Source: Dactylosporangium siamense (lineage in GTDB: Bacteria > Actinomycetota > Actinomycetes > Mycobacteriales > Micromonosporaceae). Taken from it: a stretch of 58,659 nucleotides of DNA. The stretch lies in the NCBI RefSeq assembly GCF_016862795.1, contig NZ_BONQ01000158.1:1-58659 (forward strand), written 5' to 3'. Shown in pieces: positions 37,853-48,600 of this stretch (positions are counted from its first letter, which is position 1; the number at the start of each line of letters is the position of its first letter). The position numbers and the translations under genes were made by a program. The notes below the pieces were generated by a model that saw nothing but the letters and a program-made list of their open reading frames with translations, was not told the origin of the DNA and made no database searches.

Positions 37853-38617
37853 CTAACGAGACTGGACGGCGGCCGGGGTCAGGGATCCGGTGATGACCGC
37901 CAGGACGGCGGCCGCGTGCCGGGTCAGGAAGAAGTGGCCGCCGTCGTACACGTGCAGCACCGTCGGGCCGGTCGTGTGCTCCCGCCACGCGTCGGCCTCC
38001 TCGACGCTGACCTTCGGGTCGTCGTGGCCGGTGAACGCCGTCACGGGGCAGTGCAGCGGCTCGCCGTCGGCGTACACGTACGTCTCAGCGGCCTTGTAGT
38101 CGTTCCGAACGATCGGCAGCACCGCGAGCAGCAGGTCCTCCTCGTCGAAGACCCGGGTGTCGGTGCCGCTGAGCGACTTCATCTCCGCGATGATGCCGGC
38201 GTCGTCACGGCGGTGGACCTGCTCGTCGCGCAGCCGCGACGGTGCCCGCCGGCCGGACACGAACAGGTGCACGGGTTCCCGGGACTGCGCGGTGAGCCGG
38301 CGGGCGACCTCGAACGCGACGGTCGCGCCCATGCTGTGGCCGAACAGCGCGAACGGCCGGTCCAGCCAGGGCAGGATCGCCTCCGTGCACTGCGCGGCGA
38401 GCACCTCGAGGTCGTCGACGAGCGGCTCGTTGCGACGTTCCTGCCGGCCCGGGTACTGCAGGGACAGCACCTCGACGCCGGGTCCGGCGTTCGCCGAGAC
38501 GGGCACGTAGTAGGGCGCCGAGCTGCCGGCGTGCGGGAAGCACACCAGCCGGATCGGCGCGTCGGGCCGCGGGTGGTACCGGCGCACCCACAGGTCACTG
38601 GTGGTGGTCATGCTCAT
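37853..38617 (-). CDS. Type II (editing) thioesterase of the PKS-R operon
   Basis: 254 residues with CFPHAGSSA near the N-terminus, nucleophile Ser95 in GHSMG, an acidic residue in GHDDPKVS (about 199-200) and His228 in GGHFFL, a complete triad. It is the usual proofreading TE for modular PKSs. The start ATG 38617 overlaps the PKS-R stop (ATGA) and has AGAGG upstream; ATG 38611 is an alternative. Translation is coupled to PKS-R. Confidence 0.95.
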   Translation of the reverse strand: MSMTTTSDLWVRRYHPRPDAPIRLVCFPHAGSSAPYYVPVSANAGPGVEVLSLQYPGRQERRNEPLVDDLEVLAAQCTEAILPWLDRPFALFGHSMGATVAFEVARRLTAQSREPVHLFVSGRRAPSRLRDEQVHRRDDAGIIAEMKSLSGTDTRVFDEEDLLLAVLPIVRNDYKAAETYVYADGEPLHCPVTAFTGHDDPKVSVEEADAWREHTTGPTVLHVYDGGHFFLTRHAAAVLAVITGSLTPAAVQSR

Positions 38618-41600
38618 CGTGCACCTCTCACTGCTTCGTCGACCCACTGCCGCACCGCCTGGGCGGTCGAGCCGGCGTGGTGCTCCATCATCGTGAAGTG
38701 GTTGCCGGGCACGTCGATCGTCGTGTCCGCGTCCTGCCACGAGGTCTGCCACTCGTGCCTGGCGTAGGGGCCGTCGGGGCCGGTCGCGACGATCGGCTCC
38801 GACGAGCGCAGCAGCAGCGACGGCGTGCTCAGCTCGCCGGGGCGCCAGCCGCCGAACAGGTCGAAGTACCAGCTCATCGCCGTCAGCCGGGCCGAGTCGA
38901 GGGAGGTGAAGAGCCCCTGCCGGTCGAACATGCCGTCGATGAGCTCGGCCTGGAACTTCGTCAGGGGCGAGTCCTCGGTCGCCGGGTACGTGTCGAGCAG
39001 GACCACGCCGGCGGCGGGGGCGCCGAGGTCGTGCAGGCGGGACGCGGCGGCGTGGGCGAGCAGCCCGCCGCCGGAGGAGCCGAGCAGCACCGCGGGCCGG
39101 TCGCCGACGCATTCGCGGACCAGTTCGGCCTGCATGTCGGTGACCGTCTCCCACGTGGCGGGGAGGCGTTCGTCGGTGAGGAAGCCCGGCACCGACAGCG
39201 CCCACACGTCGTAGGTGTCGCGGAAGTTGGCGGCGAGCCGCGCGTACTGGTGGACGCCGGCGAGCGCGACGAACGAGCTGAAGCAGATCAGCACGGGACG
39301 GCGGTCGTCACCGGTGGGTCCTGAGGCGAGCTTGACCGGTTGCAGCTCGCGGCCGAAGTCGGCGCGGGCCTTGAACGTGGGGCGCAGCGCGGCAGCGGCC
39401 CGCAGCAGCGCGTAGCCCTGGTCGACCTGCCCGTTGCGGCACGCGTCGCGGAACATCGCGCCGATGCCGTCCTCCCGGCCGGTCGGTGCCGCTTCCGGGG
39501 CGCTGGTGGCGGCGGCCGGGGTGCCGGCGAGCTCGGCCAGCAGGTGGGTGGTGAGGGCGGCCGGGGTCGGGTGGTCGAACACGAGCGTCGGGGGCAGCCG
39601 CAGCCCGGTGGCGGCGCCGATCCGGTTGCGCAGCTCGACGGCGGTGAGGGAGTCGAAGCCCGCCTCGAGGAGGCTCTGCCCGGGCGGCACGGCGTCGGGG
39701 GTCGTGAAGCCGAGCACCGCGGCGACCTGCGCGCGGACGAAGTCCAGGACGAGGGTCTCGCGGGCATCCGGGGCGGCGCCGGCGAGCCGCTCGGTCAGCG
39801 ACACCGCCGCCGTGCTCCGTCCGGCGGCCCGCCTGGCCGGTGCGCGCACGAGTCCGCGCAGCAGGGGCGCCACGGCGCCGCCCTTCAGCACGGGCAGGTC
39901 CAGCAGCATCGGCACGGCGAGGGGTTCGGCGCGGCCGACGGCGGCGTCGAAGAGGGCCAGGCCGCGGGCCGGGTCCAGGGGCAGCAGGCCGCCGCGGGAC
40001 ATGCGGCGCACGTCGGCGTCGGTGAGGTCGCTGGTCATGCCGCTCGCGGTGACCCACGGCCCCCAGGCGAGCGCGGTCGCGGGCAGCCCGCGGCCGGCCC
40101 GGCGCTGCGCCCACGCGTCGAGGTAGGCGTTCGCGGCCGCGTAGTTGCTCTGCCCCGCGCCGCCGATGAGGCCGGACACGGAGGAGTACACGGCGAACAC
40201 GGCCAGGTCGTGCCCGACGGTCAGCTCGTCGAGGTGGGTGACGGCGTCGACCTTCGGCCGCAGCACCGCCGACAGGCGGGACGCGTCCAGGCCTCCGACG
40301 GTGGCGTCGTCGAGGACACCGGCGGTGTGCACGACCGCGGTCAGCGGCCGGTCGGCCGGCACCGACGCGACGAGCGCCGCGACGGCGTCCCGGTCGGCGA
40401 CGTCGCAGGCGGCGATGGTCACGTCGGCGCCGAGCGCGGTCAGTTCGGCGCGCAGCTGCGCGGCGCCGGCGGCGTGCTCGCCGCTACGGCTGGCCAGCAG
40501 CAGGTGCCGGATGCCGTGCCTGGTCACCAGGTGCCGGGCGACCTCCGCGCCGAGGCCGCCGGTGCCGCCGGTGACGAGCGCGGTGTGCTCGGTGCGCAGC
40601 GACGGCGCGAAGGTGAGCACGACCTTGCCCACGTGGCGGGTCTGGCTGATGTAGCGGAACGCGTCTCGGGCCCGCCGCACGTCCCAGGCGGTGACCGGCA
40701 GCGGTGCCAGGACCCCTTCCTCGAACATGGCGACGAGCTCGCGGAGCATGACGCCGATCCGGTCGGGGCCGGCCTCGATGAGGTCGAACGCGCGGTACCG
40801 CACGCCCGGGTGGGCGGCGGCGACCGCGTCGGCGTCGCGGACGTCGGTCTTGCCCATCTCCAGGAACCGGCCGCCGCGCGGCAGCAGCCGCAGCGACGCG
40901 TCGACGAACTCTCGGGCGAGGGCGTTGAGGACGAGGTCGACGCCGTCGCCGCCGGTCAGCTGCAGGAACTCCGCCTCGAAGGCGACGGTCCGCGAGGACG
41001 CGAGGTGGGTGCCGTCGACGCCGAGGCCGCGCACGACCGGCCACTTGCCGGCGCCGGCGGTGGCGAGGACCTCCGCGCCGAGGTGCCGGGCCAGCTGGAC
41101 GGCGGCCATGCCGACCCCACCGGCGGCGGCGTGCACCAGGACCCGCTCCCCCGGGCGCAGGCCGCCGAGGTCGACGAGCGAGTAGTACGCGGTGAGGAAC
41201 ACCAGCGGCACCGACGCCGCCTGCGCGTAGGACCAGCCGGCGGGGACACCGACGATCATGCGGTGGTCGGCGACGGCGACGGGTCCGAACGCGCCGGGGA
41301 ACATGCCCATGACCCGCTCCCCGACCGCGAACCCGGTGACGCCGGGCCCGACCTCGGTGACGACGCCGGCGCCTTCCTGGCCGAGGGAGCCGGCCTCGCC
41401 CGGGTACATGCCGAGGGCGTTGAGCACGTCGCGGAAGTTGACGCCGCCGGCCCGCACGGCGATGCGGACCTGGCCGGGCCGCAGCTCGCCGGCGGCCTCG
41501 TCGGCGCGCTCGACGGTGAGACCTTCCAGGGTGCCGTCCTCGCCCCGGGTGAGCCGCCACGGCCCGTCCGGCGGGGTGAGCTCCTCGACCCCACTGACGG

Positions 41601-44600
41601 TGGCCAGGCGCGGGATGCGCGCCGTTCCGCCCTGCAGCAGCAGTGCGGGCTCGCCGGTGTCGAGGGCGGCCGGCAGCGCGGTGAGCGAGTCCGCGGACGT
41701 GTCGAGGTCGACGAGGACGAACAGTTCGGGGTTCTCCGACTGGGCGGAGCGCACCAGGCCGTGCACGACCGCGGCGGCGGGGTCCCGGACATCGTCGCCG
41801 ACGGCGTCGCGGGTGAGGAACACCAGCCGCGACCCGCCGAACGCCGGGCTCGCGAGCCACTCCTGCACGTCGGCCAGGGCCCGCGCGGCCAGCTCGTGCG
41901 CCGCGGCGACCCGGTCGGCGCCGGCGCCGGCGCTGACGACGAAGACGGTGGCGGGGACGCGGGCGCCGTTGTCGGCGGCGGCCGCGAGGGAGGTCAGGTC
42001 GGCGTAGGACTCCAGGTGGACGCCGGCCGCTTCGGCGGCGGCGCCGAAGCCGAGGCGGTCCTCGCCGACGACGGCCCAGCGCAGCGGCTGACCCGCGGGG
42101 GCCGGCAGGCGCAGCACCTGCCAGTCCAGGCGCAGCAGCCCCTCGGTGACGGACGCCGCGGCCGGGCGGGCCGCGGACAGCTCCCGCAGCGTCAGCGAGG
42201 CCACGGTCGCGACGGGTGCCCCGGCGGGGTCGGTGACGGTCAGGGCGACCGCGTCGGTGCCGAGGGTCCGCAGCCGCACCCGCAGCCGGGTCGCGCCGGC
42301 GGCGTGGACGGTGACGCCGGTCCACGCGAACGGGAGCCTGCCGCGGTCGGTGCGGCCGAGGCCGGTGAGCGCGACGGCGTGCAGGGCCGCGTCCAGCAGC
42401 GCCGGGTGGACGGTGAACCGGTCCGCGTCCTCGGCGGCGCCGTCGGGCAGCGCGACCTCGGCGTAGACGTCGTCGCCGACCCGCCACGCGGCTTCGAGGC
42501 CCTGGAACACGGGGCCGTACCGGAACCCGGCGACGGCGAGACCCGCGTAGAACCCGTCGAGGGACACCGGCTCGGCGCCGGCCGGCAGCCAGGCTGGGTC
42601 CGGGTCCGGGTCCGGGTCCGGGTTCGGGTTCTGGTCCGCCGCGGTGACCTCGCCGGCGGTGAGCAGGCCGGTGGCGTGCAGCGTCCACGGGTGACCGCCG
42701 TCGGCGGGGCGGGCATGGATGGTGACAGGCCTGGCTTCGCTGTCGTCGGCCGGCGGGTCGACGCGCACCTGGATCTCGGCGGCGCCGCGGTCGGGCAGCG
42801 TCAGCGGCGCGGCGAGGGTGAGCTCGTCGACGACCGGGCAGCCGACCTCGTCGCCGGCCCGCAGGGCCAGTTCGAGCAGGGCGGTGCCGGGGACGATGAC
42901 GGCGCCGGGCAGGGCGTGGTCGGCGAGCCACGGGTGGGTCCGGGTCGACAGCCGGCCGGTCATCACGACGGTGCCGGTGTCGGCGAGGGTCACGGCCGCG
43001 CCGAGCAACGGGTGGTCGGCGGTCTCCAGGCCGGCGCCGGCGAGCCCGGCGGCGCCACCGACGCCGCCGGTGCCGGGACGCGGCCAGAAGCGGGTCCGCT
43101 GGAACGCGTACGTGGGCAACGCGACCGGCACCGCCCACACGGGGGTGAAGGCGGCCGCCCGGTCGAGGGTGACGCCGGCGGTGACGAGCTGCGCGGCGCC
43201 GCGCAGGAACGCCTCGGTCTCCGGCCTGTCCCGGCGGGACAGGGCGACGCAGGTGGCGTCCTGCGGCAGGCCGTCGTGGGCCATGGCGGTGAGGACCGCG
43301 TCCGGGCCGACCTCGACGAAGCGGCTGTAGCCGGCGGCGTGCAGCGCGGCGATCCCGTCGGCGAAGCGGACCGCCTCGCGGACGTGCCGCACCCAGTAGC
43401 CGGCGTCGGTCAGGTCCCCGGCAGCGGCGAACGCGCCGGTGAGGTTGCTGATCACCGGCAGCCGCGGCGGGCGGTAGGTGACGGTGGCGGCGACCCGGCC
43501 GAACTCGGCGAGCATGCCGTCCATCCGCGGGGAGTGGAACGCGTGGGAGACCCGCAGCCGCCGGGTGCGCCGGCCGGCCTCGGTGAAGTGGGCGGCGATG
43601 CGCTCCACGGCGGCCTCGTCGCCGGAGACGACGACCGCGTGCGGGCCGTTGACGGCGGCGATCCCGGCGGTGCCGTCCAGCAGCGGCAGCACCTCGTCCT
43701 CGGCGGCCTGCACGGCGAGCATGGCGCCGCCGACCGGCAGCGCCTGCATGAGCGCGGCCCGGGCGGCGACGAGGCGGCACGCGTCGTCGAGGTCGAACAC
43801 CCCGGCGACGTGCGCGGCGACGATCTCGCCGATGGAGTGGCCGATGACGGCGTCGGCGGTCAGGCCGACGGACTCGGCGAGGCGGAACATCGCCAGCTCG
43901 AACGCGAACAGCGCCGGCTGGGTGTAGCCGGTGCGGTCCAGGGCGTCGCCGCCGGTGAACGCGAGGTCGCGCAGGGGCCGGTCCAGGAGCAGGTCGAAGC
44001 GGGCGCAGGTGTCGTCGAACGCGGCGGCGAACACCGGATGTGTGGCGTGCAGCCGCTCCCCCATGCCGCTGCGCTGGGCGCCCTGCCCGGTGAACAGGAC
44101 CGCGGTGCGGCCCGGCCCGGCGGTGGCGGCCCGCACGACGGCCGGGTGTCCGGTCCCGCCGGCGATCGCCCGCAGCCCCGCGAGGAGGTCGTCGTGGCCG
44201 GTGCCGACGACGGCGGCCCGGTCGGCGAGCAGCGCCCTGCCGGTGGCGAGGGTCGCGGCGACGTCGGCGGGACGCAGCTGCGGGCGCTCGTCGAGGTGGT
44301 CGGCGAGCTGGGCGGCCTGCCCGGCGAGGGCGTCCTCGCCGCGGGCCGACAGCACCAGCGCGACCGGTTCGGCCGGCACTGCCGGCATCCCGGCGACAAC
44401 CGCGACCGGTGGGGCCTCTTCGAGGATCAGGTGGCCGTTGGTGCCGCTGATCCCGAACGCGGAGACGCCGGCACGGCGGGGGCCCTGGGCGGGCTGCCAG
44501 TCGGTGGTCTCGGTGATGAGGCGGACGGCGCCGGTGGTCCAGTCGACGTGGCTGGACGGGGCGGCGGCGTGCAGGGTCGGCGGCAGGGTCCGGTGCTGGA

Positions 44601-45698
44601 GTGCCTGGACGGCCTTGATGACCCCGGCGACGCCGGCGGCGGCCTGGGTGTGGCCGATGTTGGACTTGACGCTGCCGAGCCACAGTGGACGGTCCGCGGG
44701 CCGGTCCTGGCCGTAGGTGGCCAGCAGCGCCTGCGCCTCGATCGGGTCACCGAGGCTGGTGCCGGTGCCGTGTGCCTCGACGAGGTCGACGTCGGCGGCG
44801 CGCAGCCCGGCGGTGGCGAGGACCTGCCGGATGAGCCGCTGCTGGGCTGGGCCGTTGGGGGCGGTGAGGCCGTTGGAGGCGCCGTCCTGGTTGATCCCGG
44901 CGGCGCGGATGACGGCGAGGACGGTGTGACCGTTGCGTTGCGCGTCGGAGAGCCGTTCGAGCAGGACCAGGCCGGCGCCTTCGCCCCAGTTGGTGCCGTC
45001 GGCGTCGTCGGAGAACGCCTTGCAGCGCCCGTCGGTGGCCAGCCCCCGCTGGCGGCTGAACGCGATGAACGACCCGGGGGTCGTCATGACGGTGACGCCG
45101 CCGGCGAGGGCGAGCTCGCACTCGCCGTTGCGCAGCGCCTGCGCGGCCCAGTGCATCGCGACCAGCGACGAGGAGCAGGCGGTGTCGACGGTGACGGCGG
45201 GGCCTTCGAGGCCGAGCGTGTAGGAGATCCGGCCGGACATGACGGCGGCGGTGTTGCCGGTGCCGACGTAGCCCTCGTCGAACGCTGACGCGGCGGCGAG
45301 CGTCGCGATGTAGTCCTGGCCGTTGGTGCCGGCGAACACGCCGACGCGTTCGCCGCGGACGGACAGCGGGTCGATGCCGGCGCGTTCGAACGCCTCCCAC
45401 GCGACCTCCAGCAGCAGCCGCTGCTGGGGGTCCATGGTGAGCGCCTCCCGCGGGGAGATCCCGAAGAACTGCGGGTCGAAGTCGGCGACGCGGGCGAGGA
45501 AGCCGCCTTCGCGGACGTAGGAGGTGCCGGCGTGGTCGGGGTCGGGGTCGTAGATGCCGTCGAGGTCCCAGCCGCGGTCGGCGGGGAACGCGGACACGGC
45601 GTCGCCGCGGCTGACGACGAGGTCCCACAGCGCTTCGGGGGTGCTGACGCCGCCGGGGAACCGGCAGCTCATGCTCACGATCGCGATGGGTTCGTCGG
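38614..45698 (-). other. PKS-R module 4: KS-AT(malonyl)-DH-ER-KR-ACP-TE
   Basis: A fully reducing terminal module. KS TACSSS near 45175. AT GHSIGE near 43835 and HAFH ([11 protein letters not shown]), malonyl. DH has [10 protein letters not shown] and [11 protein letters not shown] has [11 protein letters not shown] and the NADPH motif [15 protein letters not shown] near 41130. KR has [13 protein letters not shown] (LDD, B-type). ACP reads [14 protein letters not shown] near 39655. The TE ends the protein, with nucleophile in GSSGG near 39075, Asp in LLDTYP and His in [10 protein letters not shown]. It releases the chain by lactonisation or hydrolysis. Confidence 0.87.
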
Positions 45699-48600
45699 TG
45701 TACGCCGTGATCTCCTGCTTCGGTGCCTCGACCGCACCGGTGACCAGCTCCCCCGCCAGGTGCGCGGCGAGGGCGTTGGCGGTCGGGTGGTCGAAGAGCA
45801 GGGTCGCGGGCAGTTTCAGGCCGGTGGCGGCGTTGAGCCGGTTGCGGAGCTCGACGGCGGTGAGCGAGTCGAAACCGAGGTCCCGGAACGCCTGCTCGGC
45901 GTCGACGGCGTCGGCGCGGGTGTGCCCGAGCGCGGTCGCCGCCTCGGCGCGGACGAGGTCGACGAGCGTGCCGATCCGGTCGGCGACGCTCATCGCGGCG
46001 AGGCCGTCGCGGAACGTCGCGTCGACGGTCTCGACCGCGGTCTCCAGGGCCGCGACCTCCGGCAGGTCGCCGAGGAGCGGGCTGGGCCGTGAGCCGGTGA
46101 ACCCGGGCGCGAACTTCGCCCAGTCGACGTCGGCGACGGTCAGCGACGTCTCGTCGGCGTCCAGGGCGCCCTGCAGGGCGTTCACGGCCAGCTGCGGGTC
46201 CAGCACGTGCAGGCCGCGGCGGCGCAGGAACTCCTCCGTGCCCTCCTCGGCGGTGACCATGCCGCCGCCGCCCCACGGGCCCCACGCGACGGCCGTCGCG
46301 GCGTGCCCGCGGGCGCGGCGGTGCTGGGCGATGCCGTCCAGGGCGGCGTTGGCGGCCGCGTAGGCCGCCTGGCCGCCGCTGCCCCAGGTCGCGGAGATCG
46401 ACGAGAACAGCACGAACGCGTCGAGGTCGCCGGTCAGCTCGTCGAGGTGAGCGGCGCCGTCGGCCTTGGGCACGTAGACGGCGTCGAAGTCGGCGCCGGT
46501 CATGCCGTCCAGGACCTGCGACTGGGGGACGCCGGCGGCGTGCACGACGACGCGCAGGTCCGGCAGCGTGTCCAGGAGCGCGGCGACCGCGGCCCGGTCG
46601 GCGACGTCGCACGCGGGGATGTCGACGCGGGCGCCGAGGGCCTCGAGCTCGGCGCGCAGTTCGGCGGCGCCGGGGGTCGCGTCGCCGCGACGGCTGGTGA
46701 GGACGAGGTGTTCGGCGCCGCCGCGGGCGAGCCAGCGGGCGATGTGGGCGCCGAGGGCGCCGGTGCCGCCGGTGACGAGCGCGGTGCCGCGCGGCTTCCA
46801 GGTGGGGGCGCCGGCGGGGCGTTGCGGGGCGGGGGCGTGCACGAGCCGCCGGGTGAAGGTCCCGGAGCCGCGGACGGCGACCTGGTCCTCGGCGCCGCCG
46901 CCGGCCAGGACGGTGGTCAGGCGCTGCACGGTGCGATCGTCGACGGTCTCGGGCAGGTCGATGAGGCCGCCCCAACGCTGCGGGTATTCGAGGGCGGCGG
47001 CGCGGCCGAGGCCCCAGACGCCGGCGTGGGCCGGGGACCGCAGCGGGTCGGAGGCGCCGATGGACACCGCGCCGCTGGTGAGCACCCACAGCGGGGCGTC
47101 GACGCCGGTGGTCTGCTGGATGAGGGCGGTGGTGGCGGCGATGCCGTCCTGCAGGGCGAGGAGGGACACGATGCCGGCGTAGGAGCCTTCGGGCACCTCG
47201 GTGACGGGCAGGGCGGTCGCGCCGGCGGCGGTGAGGCCTTCGACGACGCGGTCGACGAGGTCGTCGGGGGTGCGGTGCACGACGAGCCAGGTGCCGGTGA
47301 GGGTTGCGGTCTGGTCGGGCTGCGCGGGGCGCCAGCGGATCTGGTACCGCCACGTGTCCACGGTGGATTGTTCGCCCTTGCGCCGCCGCCAGGAGGCGAG
47401 GGCGGGCAGGACCGGCGCGAGCGCCTGCGCGTCGACGCGCAGGGTGCCGGCGAGGGTGTCGAGGTCGGCGCTGTCGACGGCGTCCCAGAACGCGGCGTCC
47501 ACGGTGCCGGTGGCGCTCCCGGCCTTGGGCAGTTCGATGGTCGGCCAGTACTGCACGTGCTGAAACGCGTAGGTGGGCACGTCGACGCGCCGGGCGCCGT
47601 TGAACAGCCGCGTCCAGTCCGGCGACCAGCCGGTGACGTGTGCCTGCGCGACCGCGGTCATCAGGGTGAGTGCTTCGTCGCGGCCTTTGCGCATGGCGGG
47701 GATGCCGTCGACCAGCGCGGACAGGATGCCGTCGGGGCCGACCTCCAGGAACCTGGTGACGCCCTTGGTGGTGAGCGTGGCGGCGGCGTCGTCGAACCGG
47801 ACCGTGCCGCGGACCTGCCGGACCCAGTACTCCGGGTCGGTCACCTCACCTGTGGACGTGGTCGCGATCGGGATTGCCGGCGGGTTGAACTCCACCGTGG
47901 CCAGGACGTCGCGGAACGCGTCGAGCATCCCGTCCATCCGCGCCGAGTGGAACGCGTGACTCACCGTCAACCGGCGCGTCTTGGCGAACCCGGCGGCCAC
48001 CGCCTCAACCGCGGCCTCGTCGCCGGAGATCACGACCGCCTTAGGACCGTTCACCGCGGCAATTTCGGCGCCTTCGACCAGCACCGCCCGGACATCGGCT
48101 TCGGCGGCCTGGATCGCGACCATCGCGCCGCCGGCCGGCAACGCCTGCATGAGCCGGCCGCGCGCTTCGACGATCTTGCACGCATCCTGCAGTGACCAGA
48201 CCCCGGCGACGTGCGCCGCGGCGAGCTCGCCGATGGAGTGACCGAGGAGGAAGTCGGGCTTGAGACCCCACGACTCGAGGAGCCGGTACACCGCGACCTC
48301 GACGGCGAACAGCGCTGGTTGGGTCCACTGGGTCTGGTCGAGGAGGTCGCCGTCGACGTCCACGAGGCCGTCGATGTGTTCGCAGACCTCGTCATACGCC
48401 TTCGCGTAGGCCGGGAACGTCGCGTGAAGGCCGCGGCCCATCCCGGACCGCTGCGCGCCCTGACCGGTGAACAGCATCGCGGATCCGCCCTTGCCGGCCT
48501 TGCCGCGGACCACGGCGTCGCCGAGGACGACGGCCCGGTGGTCGAAGGCGGCCCGGCCCACCGCAAGGGAGTAGCCGACGTCCATGGGGTCGGCGTTCGT

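Noticed and set aside
39340-45288. Long plus-strand open frames opposite PKS-R (also 49441-53361) and opposite PKS-L (2175-5471)
   Set aside because: They mirror the PKS codon pattern, have biased Arg/Gly/Val composition and lack start-site or domain support.
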